A stretch of 64,000 bases of DNA from Lewinellaceae bacterium (GTDB taxonomy: Bacteria; Bacteroidota; Bacteroidia; Chitinophagales; Saprospiraceae): contig JACJYN010000013.1 in NCBI GenBank assembly GCA_020636095.1, forward strand, positions 62,001-126,000, read 5' to 3'. The translations under genes were made by a program, and so were the position numbers. Under the pieces are notes generated by a model. That model saw nothing but the letters and a program-made list of their open reading frames with translations. It did no database searches and was not told the DNA's origin. Position 1 is the first letter of the stretch. The number at the start of each line of letters is the position of its first letter. Positions 57,584 to 64,000 of this stretch are shown here, in pieces.

Positions 57584-58561
57584 ATGGTTTTCCTGGATTT
57601 TGAACAACCTCTTGAAAGTTTATACGAACAACTGGAGAAAATCCAGCAGGTTGGTGAAGAGGGGGACGTAGATGTTTCTGAGATGATCCGCGAACTGGAA
57701 GTCAAGATCAGAAACAAACGCAAAGAGATCTACAGCAACCTCACCGGCTGGCAGAAGGTACAGTTGTCCCGCCATCCTGAGCGCCCGTATACGCTGTATT
57801 ACATCAATCAGATGTGCCGCAAGTTTACCGAGTTGCACGGCGACCGCTACTACAGCGATGACAAGGCCATCGTTGGCGGGCTGGGCTCACTCGATGGGCA
57901 GACCGTCGTCCTCATAGGGCACCAGAAGGGCGTCAATACCAAGATGCGGCAGTTCCGCAATTTCGGTATGGCCAACCCGGAAGGTTACCGCAAGGCCCTG
58001 CGCCTGATGAAGCTGGCCGAGCGCTTTGGCTACCCGGTGGTTTCGCTGATCGATACGCCCGGCGCCTTCCCCGGCCTGGAAGCGGAAGAACGCGGCCAGG
58101 CGGAGGCCATCGCCCGCAACCTGTTCGAGATGGCGCAGCTGCGGGTGCCGATCGTTTGCGCAGTGATCGGAGAAGGCGCTTCGGGAGGCGCCATCGGCAT
58201 TGGGCTGGGCGACCGGGTGTACATGCTGGAAAATACCTGGTACTCGGTGATCTCGCCGGAATCCTGCTCCTCTATCCTCTGGCGAAGCTGGGACTATAAA
58301 GAACAGGCCGCGGAAGCCCTCAAACTGACTGCCGACCATATGTTCGAGTTCGGCCTCATCGACGGGATCATCAAAGAGCCGCTCGGTGGGGCGCATACGG
58401 CTCCCGAAGAGATGGCCAAGCTGCTGAAACGGCAGATCAAGAAAGCCATCGCCGAAGTACAGGAGCTGACAGTCGATGAAATGATCGACGCCCGTATCAA
58501 TAAGTACGCCAATATGGGCGTTTATGACGTAGAAGCTGTGGAAGAGAATAAGGGGCAGTAA
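57584..58561 (+). CDS. accA: Acetyl-CoA carboxylase carboxyltransferase alpha subunit
   Basis: 325 residues. The alpha subunit transfers the carboxyl group from biotin carrier protein to acetyl-CoA, the first committed step of fatty acid synthesis. Typical text: QLSRHPERPYTLYYINQMCR, ELHGDRYYSDDKAIVGGLG, FGMANPEGYRKALRLMKLAE, LIDTPGAFPGLEAEERGQAE and IGEGASGGAIGIGLGDRV (oxyanion/CoA-binding loops). Length is normal. It starts the chromosomal block right of the element. Intact. Confidence 0.97.
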   Translation: MVFLDFEQPLESLYEQLEKIQQVGEEGDVDVSEMIRELEVKIRNKRKEIYSNLTGWQKVQLSRHPERPYTLYYINQMCRKFTELHGDRYYSDDKAIVGGLGSLDGQTVVLIGHQKGVNTKMRQFRNFGMANPEGYRKALRLMKLAERFGYPVVSLIDTPGAFPGLEAEERGQAEAIARNLFEMAQLRVPIVCAVIGEGASGGAIGIGLGDRVYMLENTWYSVISPESCSSILWRSWDYKEQAAEALKLTADHMFEFGLIDGIIKEPLGGAHTAPEEMAKLLKRQIKKAIAEVQELTVDEMIDARINKYANMGVYDVEAVEENKGQ

Positions 58562-58643
58562 GAGAAGGGTTGTTGTTGATAGTTGATTGTTGTTCGGTCA
58601 TCGTTTTTGCTATCAACAAATGACAAACAACTAAACAAAAACT

Positions 58644-59204
58644 ATGAGTTTCATACAGAATATGCGAATGTGGGCCTACCGCCGGAGCCTGAAGCAACAG
58701 CTTCGCAAACGCCCGGAGCCCCAGGGTAAAGGGGAGGTCAACCTCAACAATGCCAATACCATAGGCATCCTCTTTGATGCGACCGAGCTCTCCGTTCGGG
58801 ATACGATCCTCCACTACGTAGAAAATCTCCGCAAACGGGGTAAGCGAAGCATCAAACTTCTTGGCTACTTTGACGACCCAACCGACAGCGAAAACTATCC
58901 TTTTGATTATTATAACCGCAAGCAGGTAGATTGGGCCTTTCGCCCTCAGGGCGAACAAATACAGCATTTTATCAAACAGGATTTCGACCTGCTGATAAAT
59001 ATCAACCCGGCTTCCCTCATTCACACCGAATACATCGCTGCCCTTTCCCATGCCAAACTAAGGGTCGGCCCCTACACCGAACATACCTACTGCTACGACC
59101 TGATGATCGACCTCAGCCCCCAGGCGGGCCTGAAGCAATTCATCGAGCAGATGGAAACCCTGCTCGGCAAAACCAATATTAAACATGAGGCAGCCCCCGT
59201 TTAG
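58644..59204 (+). CDS. DUF6913-like conserved Bacteroidota protein
   Basis: 186 residues: MSFIQNMRMWAYRRSLKQQL, NANTIGILFDATELSVRDTI, KLLGYFDDPTDSENYPFDYY, DLLININPASLIHTEYIAAL. This conserved but uncharacterised protein commonly sits next to dapA in Bacteroidota. It overlaps the dapA start by 20 nt, so they are probably one transcription unit. No signal or membrane segment. Confidence 0.75.
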   Translation: MSFIQNMRMWAYRRSLKQQLRKRPEPQGKGEVNLNNANTIGILFDATELSVRDTILHYVENLRKRGKRSIKLLGYFDDPTDSENYPFDYYNRKQVDWAFRPQGEQIQHFIKQDFDLLININPASLIHTEYIAALSHAKLRVGPYTEHTYCYDLMIDLSPQAGLKQFIEQMETLLGKTNIKHEAAPV

Positions 59205-60075
59205 CGGCGCCGGCGTAGCCCTGGTGACCCCTTTTAAAGAAAATAAGGCCATTGATTACCCGGCTCTGGAAAAACTAATCGAATTTGTGATCAATGGAGG
59301 GATTGATTTTATCGTTTCCCTGGGCACTACCGGCGAAGCCATCACCCTCAGTTCCCGGGAATGCCGCGAGGTGCTCGACTTTACCATCAAAGTCGCCAAT
59401 GGCAGGCTGCCCATTGTAGCCGGCCTGTTTGGCAGCAACTATACGGAAAAGCTCGTCAATAGCTTAAAGTCCTACAATTTCGACGGTATCGACGCCATTA
59501 TGTCGAGCAGCCCCGCCTACAGCAAACCGTCTCAGGAGGGCATCTACCAGCACTATATGGCAGCCGCCGAAGCCAGCCCTGTTCCTATTATCATCTACAA
59601 CGTTCCCGGGCGGACGAGCTCCAATGTCGCGGCGGCCACCACGCTCCGCCTGGCTCACGCCAGCGACAAATTCATCGCCGTCAAAGAGGCCTCGGGCGAC
59701 CTGGTGCAGGCTATGAAGATTCTAAAAGATAAACCCGAACACCTCCAGGTGTGGTCTGGAGACGACCCCCTGACCCTTCCGATGATCTCCTGCGGCGCCA
59801 CCGGCGTCATCTCCGTTATCGCCAATGCTTACCCCCGGCTTTTCTCCGATATAGTACGCGCCGCCAGAGCCGGCGATTTTGGGAAAGCCCGCCAGCTCAA
59901 TGACCAATTGCTCGACATCCACCCCTGGCTCTACGTCGACGGCAACCCCTCCGGTATCAAGGCCGCCATGGAAATACTGGGCCTGTGCCGCCAGGATTTG
60001 CGCATCCCCCTCACTCCCGTGACGGAGGCGACCTACCAGCGGCTGAAAATGGAAATAGAAAAAGTGGGTAGTTGA
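59185..60075 (+). CDS. dapA: 4-hydroxy-tetrahydrodipicolinate synthase
   Basis: 296 residues; condenses pyruvate and aspartate semialdehyde in lysine/diaminopimelate synthesis. TIM barrel with FIVSLGTTGEAITLSSRE, IIIYNVPGRTSSNVA (Tyr) and FIAVKEASGDLVQA (Schiff-base Lys), then SGDDPLTLPMISCGATGVIS. Normal length. It starts inside the end of the previous gene. Confidence 0.97.
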   Translation: MRQPPFSGAGVALVTPFKENKAIDYPALEKLIEFVINGGIDFIVSLGTTGEAITLSSRECREVLDFTIKVANGRLPIVAGLFGSNYTEKLVNSLKSYNFDGIDAIMSSSPAYSKPSQEGIYQHYMAAAEASPVPIIIYNVPGRTSSNVAAATTLRLAHASDKFIAVKEASGDLVQAMKILKDKPEHLQVWSGDDPLTLPMISCGATGVISVIANAYPRLFSDIVRAARAGDFGKARQLNDQLLDIHPWLYVDGNPSGIKAAMEILGLCRQDLRIPLTPVTEATYQRLKMEIEKVGS

Positions 60076-60109
60076 GTGGACTGATCGGCGGCTCATGTTG
60101 TTCTAGCGC

Positions 60110-60276
60110 TTAGAGCGTGTTGGGGATTTACTTTTGATGTCGAAAATGAGCAGATTTTGGTTCTCAGGAAGCCATTTTTGAGCCGCATAGCATCGCTACG
60201 TGGCGAAAAAATGGCGAAATGAGGTTCAAAAGATGCACATTTGCAGGCCAAAGGGTAAATCCCCAACACGCTCTTA
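60110..60276. mobile_element. MITE-like element at the end of the DUF457 gene
   Basis: AGAGCGTGTTGGGGATTTAC (60112-60131) and its perfect inverse (60255-60274) enclose about 120 bp with no gene. TTA flanks both ends as a likely 3-bp target duplication. The right TTA is the TAA stop codon of the neighbouring minus-strand gene. Confidence 0.7.
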
Positions 60277-61479
60277 TATCCCCTTCATCCTTTCCCACAA
60301 CTGGCTGAATGCGCCTTTCGTATCCCGTTCTCGCTCCCAGGCCTCATGGGCCGTTAATTCCCCATCCTTCTCCTCAAGAATAAAATGAAAAACGAAATCC
60401 TCCGGCCGGTCAAACGACTCGCCCAGAGAGCCAAAGCGCAGGTCGTTGAGCTGTATCTGGCCGTCCGGGCGTTCCAGGATGTTGTAATAACCGCTGGAAA
60501 ACCACTGCAGGATGCGGATGGCGCGATCTTCCTCGTGCCCCTCGATCAGGTGGTGGTTCTTGGGGATGACGGAAAAGGAAAGCACCGCTGGCTTGCTGTC
60601 CAGGATGGAATACATGCCGTGGTAGTAGGCGGTATCCCCTTCGGCCACTCCCTGCCAGAGGACGTTGTTGAAGATCGTCGGGCTGGTCATAAAACGCTCG
60701 TAGGTGATGCCATCCCGCTGCAGGGAGCTTTCGAAAACCCGGTCGACCTGCATTTTATTGAAAAAGGTAAACAGCATGTAGGCGGAGCTGACCCCAATGC
60801 CAATATAGTTGAATACCGGCCGCAGGCGGTGCTGGCGGTTCAGCAGGAGCACGATGAGCACGAAGATCAGGAAGGGAAGGGTATAAACCGGATCGACCAC
60901 GGATATGTTGTTGAAGGCCACCCGGTAATCCCAGAAAGGCTGAAAAAGCTGGGTCCCGTATGTGGTGCAGGCATCCAGCAGCGGATGGGTGAGGATGGCC
61001 CAGAAAAAGAGCAGGCTCCAGTCGCGCTGCGAAGCATCTGGTTTTATCTTTTGCTTGCGAAGTTGTCGCCGGCCCCATACTATTGCCGGAAACAAAAGGA
61101 TAGCGGCGCTCACCGCCAGGGCAATTTGCCCCACCTCCAGCGGCGGAATGGGCATAAAGATGGCGCCCACGCCAATGAGCAGGAGGAGTAACAGCCACAC
61201 CCGGAAGAAATCCGGCCAAAACGTTTTTCGATCATCGTACAACCGATACACCAGCCAGCCCAGCAGCAACGGCGTGATGAAGGCAAAGGCAAAGGAGTGG
61301 GTGATGGCGCGGTGAAAGGCCAGGGCACTCATGTCATCCGTTACCATATTGGCAAATACATCCAGGTCGGGAATGGTGCCGCCGATGGCGCCCCAGAGCA
61401 TAGCCCGGTTGCCTACCTTGCGGCCCAGTACGGCTTCGCCCATCGCGGCGCCGAGTGTGATCTGTGTCAGTGAATCCAT
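60274..61479 (-). CDS. DUF457/YdjM-family membrane-bound hydrolase-like protein
   Basis: 401 residues. MDSLTQITLGAAMGEAVLGR, GGTIPDLDVFANM and FHRAITHSFAFAF hold the conserved His/Asp residues of the membrane-bound metal-dependent hydrolase family (YdjM/LexA-regulated group). Six or so membrane helices in the first 240 residues, then a soluble beta-rich domain. The substrate is unknown. Its stop coincides with the MITE edge. Confidence 0.82.
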   Translation of the reverse strand: MDSLTQITLGAAMGEAVLGRKVGNRAMLWGAIGGTIPDLDVFANMVTDDMSALAFHRAITHSFAFAFITPLLLGWLVYRLYDDRKTFWPDFFRVWLLLLLLIGVGAIFMPIPPLEVGQIALAVSAAILLFPAIVWGRRQLRKQKIKPDASQRDWSLLFFWAILTHPLLDACTTYGTQLFQPFWDYRVAFNNISVVDPVYTLPFLIFVLIVLLLNRQHRLRPVFNYIGIGVSSAYMLFTFFNKMQVDRVFESSLQRDGITYERFMTSPTIFNNVLWQGVAEGDTAYYHGMYSILDSKPAVLSFSVIPKNHHLIEGHEEDRAIRILQWFSSGYYNILERPDGQIQLNDLRFGSLGESFDRPEDFVFHFILEEKDGELTAHEAWERERDTKGAFSQLWERMKGI

Positions 61480-61593
61480 CTATTCAGTGCTTTCCGGTTG
61501 TTCCGGGTAAAGATAGGTAGAACAGATGAAGTGGAGGGTAGTTTATAAAAGGGCTGGCCTCTTCATTACCCCTGTGCTGTTTCCTGGGCCGTC

Positions 61594-62223
61594 CTATTCT
61601 TCCAATACCTCTATCCACCCTTGTTCCGCCTGTCGTACCACGCCTTCCTGTTCCAGCTTTTTCATCAGGCGGCTGATAACTTCCCGGGCAGTGCCCAGGT
61701 CTTCGGCGATCTCGCGGTGGTGGATGTGCAGGCGACGGGTGCTCTTCAGGCGAGCCTGCTCCAAAAGATAGGCCCTGAGGCGCCGGTCCAGGCTGGAAAA
61801 CAGCAGGTTCTGAATGGTGCCCAGGAGGTCTTCGTAACGCTGGTGATACTGGTGGAAATAAAAGCGGTTGAAGGCAGGGTAGCGGCCAATCCAGTCCTCC
61901 ACCAGCCTATTGGGGATGAGGATGGCCTCAGTATCCGTCTCGGCCACGGCAAATACCTGGCTGGGCATATTTTCCACAATAGCCGTGAAGGACATGATAC
62001 AGCTTTCCTCCGGCTGAATATAATAGAGCAGCAGGTCTCTTTCTTCAAACTTGCCGTACACCTTGATCAGCCCGCTGAGCACAAACGGCACGGCTTTGAC
62101 GTACTGCCCCTCCCGCAGTATTTCCGTTTGGGCGGGAAAGGTGCGGCGAGTGCCTTTTTCCAGCATCTCGCGGCGTAAAAAGGAGGGGACGTTGGACGGG
62201 CCCGGGGCGAAAGAATGTTCCAT
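61594..62223 (-). CDS. Crp/Fnr-family transcriptional regulator
   Basis: About 209 residues from the ATG at 62223; a longer start at 62265 is possible. Cyclic-nucleotide-binding-like N terminus (EILREGQYVKAVPFVLSGLI, IQPEESCIMSFTAIVENMPS), dimer helix, and C-terminal winged helix (IHHREIAEDLGTAREVISRL). The PSQVFAVAETDTEAILIP text replaces the cAMP-binding RTA motif, so the ligand is unclear. Such regulators in this phylum often control stress or respiratory genes. Confidence 0.85.
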   Translation of the reverse strand: MEHSFAPGPSNVPSFLRREMLEKGTRRTFPAQTEILREGQYVKAVPFVLSGLIKVYGKFEERDLLLYYIQPEESCIMSFTAIVENMPSQVFAVAETDTEAILIPNRLVEDWIGRYPAFNRFYFHQYHQRYEDLLGTIQNLLFSSLDRRLRAYLLEQARLKSTRRLHIHHREIAEDLGTAREVISRLMKKLEQEGVVRQAEQGWIEVLEE

Positions 62224-62285
62224 GGCAACAGGATTGTTGCCATAAAGGTAGGGCTTTCCGGGCATTGTATGGAGCTATGAAAAAT

Positions 62286-62364
62286 GAGGCTGTCCCAAAA
62301 GGGATAGTACAATGATCTTAACGAATCAGTGTACTATCCTTTTTGGGACTTATGAGACAGCCTC
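62286..62364. repeat. Long inverted repeat between crp-like gene and DUF2892 gene
   Basis: GAGGCTGTC...GACAGCCTC outer arms and AGGGATAGTACA / TGTACTATCCT inner arms make a long imperfect hairpin of 79 nt. It may be a MITE or a shared terminator. Its right edge touches the end of the DUF2892 gene. Confidence 0.5.
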
Positions 62365-62582
62365 TAAGCGGCCTTTCCTCCCTCCTTCTCGCAGGTGCTC
62401 AGGCCGAAGGGCATATACAGCGGGCAGGTGCTCACCAGGCTGGTCAGCACAAAAACGCCGGCCAGCACCAGCAGTACGATGCCGAGGACGCCGCTGATGA
62501 CGTTGGTGAAGAAAAGTACGGCGATAACGGCGGCAATGGCCACTCGAATGATCCGGTCGGTATTTCCCATGTTCTTTTTCAT
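62364..62582 (-). CDS. DUF2892 small membrane protein
   Basis: 72 residues from MKKNMGNTDRIIRVAIAAVI. Two membrane helices with NVISGVLGIVLLVLAGVFVL, then TSLVSTCPLYMPFGLSTC, the conserved end of the DUF2892 family (paired with rhodanese-like proteins elsewhere). Ends in CEKEGGKAA. Function unknown. Confidence 0.85.
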   Translation of the reverse strand: MKKNMGNTDRIIRVAIAAVIAVLFFTNVISGVLGIVLLVLAGVFVLTSLVSTCPLYMPFGLSTCEKEGGKAA

Positions 62583-62887
62583 GAAAGTTGTTTTTCGGTT
62601 AATGAATTTCCTTGACAAGATCAAAATTCGGGAAAAGTGGAAGCGCAAGTGGTGACTGTGGTCACCGGTTGGGCGTTTTTTTTATTCGGCAACGCATGCG
62701 TGGGCCATACCTTCGCTAAAGGGCGTCATCTTCAATAGTTGCGGCTTCTACGGATACGCCATTGTACCACACCCATTGTCGTGTGGGCCCTCCGCGCAGT
62801 TCTATCCATATCAGATAGTCCCTTTCTGATAGGTAGCGGCCCAACCCGCAACCCCCTCCCCTACTTGCTTGCTTCACCCCATCTGTT
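62583..62887. other. 305-bp intergenic region
   Basis: No gene or clear structure seen; a short plus-strand frame here is not convincing. Confidence 0.4.
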
Positions 62888-63919
62888 TCACTCAACAGGT
62901 TTCCATACCATCACATCGTCAAAGAAAGTGAAGGTATGAGTATCATTGCCACTATCGAGCAGGACGCCGGCATAAGTTCCTTCCGGGCCCTTGAGGTTGA
63001 CGTTTTCCAGGATCAGCTCGCCATCGACCCAGACACTGCCCGTTTTGAAAGCGGCATCGTATCCGATCCGGATGTCATACCACTTATTGCCCTGCCAGGC
63101 TCCTATTTTTTCTGCTGTCACGTCCGTAGCGCCGAAATAAATATTACCATTGGTTTTGAAGTATACAAAGGCGTGGTGTACACTCTTCCCCAGATATCCT
63201 TCCTCCAGCGTACCTAAGCCAAAACCTGCTTTAGGACACTCCACTACCCCGGGCTGAGGCTCATGGATATAGACCTTGGCTTCAGCGAATACGACTCGGG
63301 ATAACTCCGGCATGGGCTTAAAGGCAACAGCCGGCCATCCGATGCGGCCTTCCAGTTTCAGAGACTTCGTGCCGGAATAGGCGACTCCATCAGAAATGTA
63401 CTGGAATCCTTCCCCCATACCATTAAAGTGTAAATCCCAGCCCCCTTCATACGGGAAGGCGCCTGTTTCATAGTTTTCAAAACCTTCCCTGAACTGAACC
63501 AGTTTTCCTTCGAGAATCAAGGTTAACTTGTCCGCCATTCCCATCAGCGGCCTGGCTCGGATAATGGGGAAATAACCCTTTTCAACCATGGTTTCCACCT
63601 TGCCTTTAAAAACCTGAATCTGCTCCCTGGCGGCAGGAACGGCATCCTTGCCAATCAGCTTTTCAATAAGGTCGGACTGTGCCATGAGAACTTTACCGAG
63701 GTTCGCGTCCAGTACGTTTTCGTCAACTGCTTGCATGATGTAATCATCCATCTGGGAGATGACCATTTTCCATGCGGGAGTTTGTGGCTCTGTCGGTAAA
63801 TCTGCCCGGAAATCAGGGGTAAGCGCTTCATCTTCCTGCGGAAGAAGCAATGCGTCCTTTTCACACCCCAAAAGGAATGCCATAAGGACACTCATCAGAA
63901 TTGCAAATACCTTTTTCAT
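62888..63919 (-). CDS. Predicted lipoprotein with C-terminal jelly-roll-like domain
   Basis: About 343 residues from MKKVFAILMSVLMAFLLGCE; LLGC is a lipobox. The helical N-terminal part (ILEGKLVQFREGFENYETGA ends it) is followed by a beta-rich domain with GTKSLKLEGRIGWPAVAFKP, NKWYDIRIGYDAAFKTGSVW, TFTFFDDVMVWKP, resembling LamG/concanavalin-like carbohydrate-binding folds. Surface-exposed location is likely. Substrate unknown. Confidence 0.8.
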   Translation of the reverse strand: MKKVFAILMSVLMAFLLGCEKDALLLPQEDEALTPDFRADLPTEPQTPAWKMVISQMDDYIMQAVDENVLDANLGKVLMAQSDLIEKLIGKDAVPAAREQIQVFKGKVETMVEKGYFPIIRARPLMGMADKLTLILEGKLVQFREGFENYETGAFPYEGGWDLHFNGMGEGFQYISDGVAYSGTKSLKLEGRIGWPAVAFKPMPELSRVVFAEAKVYIHEPQPGVVECPKAGFGLGTLEEGYLGKSVHHAFVYFKTNGNIYFGATDVTAEKIGAWQGNKWYDIRIGYDAAFKTGSVWVDGELILENVNLKGPEGTYAGVLLDSGNDTHTFTFFDDVMVWKPVE

Positions 63920-64000
63920 TATTTTGGTTTTTTGGTTACAATGTTTTCCGGAGTTTTCTGCCAAATGGGGTAAATGGCCAAGCGGGATGGTGAAAATAAT

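Noticed and set aside
60385..61191. Long plus-strand frame opposite the DUF457 gene
   Set aside because: It is the antisense of a clear membrane-protein gene and has no protein-like composition.

Overview
This window looks like a chromosome segment of a Bacteroidota bacterium, probably a Saprospiria/Lewinella-type marine lineage. The evidence is the accA - DUF6913-like - dapA gene order, lipoproteins with Bacteroidota-style signal peptides, promoter-like TAnnTTTG boxes and Bacteroidota-type mobile-element genes. The species assignment is inference.

Layout. (1) About 1-2.6 kb: a hipBA toxin-antitoxin pair and an unrecognised helical protein. (2) 2.62-4.69 kb: a 2-kb island holding only an AbiEi/AbiEii pair, bounded by two partial copies of the 3' end of a tRNA-Asp gene. 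(3) 4.67-56.99 kb: one large integrative element of about 52 kb, bounded on the left by a partial att site at 4673 and on the right by the intact tRNA-Asp gene at 56972-57045. Its tyrosine recombinase is at the left end, and an excisionase-like HTH protein is at the right end. In between are a MobF relaxase/helicase, a VirD4-like coupling protein, ArdC, RadC-like and SSB proteins, a plasmid-type replicon (Rep_3 initiator with 21-22 bp iterons, ParA, a small ParB-like partner with TACTGA centromere-like repeats, a Toprim primase), several toxin-antitoxin pairs and much defence-like cargo. (4) 57.5-64 kb: ordinary chromosomal genes (accA, DUF6913-like, dapA, a DUF457-type membrane hydrolase, a Crp-family regulator, a DUF2892 protein, a lipoprotein).

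The cargo is the interesting part. It includes: a catalytically dead long Argonaute with an upstream transmembrane partner (18.6-23.3 kb), interrupted by an IS630 element; an ABC-type ATPase fused at its N terminus to an effector-associated-domain-11-like module, overlapping a 596-aa polytopic membrane protein (52.8-55.9 kb); a second, stand-alone EAD11-like peptide beside membrane proteins (10.5-11.9 kb); two CHAT-family proteases, one with TPR-like and one with HEAT-like repeats; and an orphan toxin-tip gene with two tandem immunity-like genes (39.1-40.4 kb).

Genes between about 7 and 38 kb are heavily frameshifted, and two of three IS66 copies are broken. Many breaks fall exactly at GGCC: sites that should read GGCC read GGTACC, GGTAC or GGCTC, and removing the extra bases restores frames in the relaxase and in two transposases. 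Since the insertion sequences concerned carry perfect target-site duplications and so should be recent, I think much of this 'decay' is consensus error at a modified GGCC motif in repeated DNA. Real decay cannot be excluded. Frameshifted genes are therefore described by their reconstructed product.
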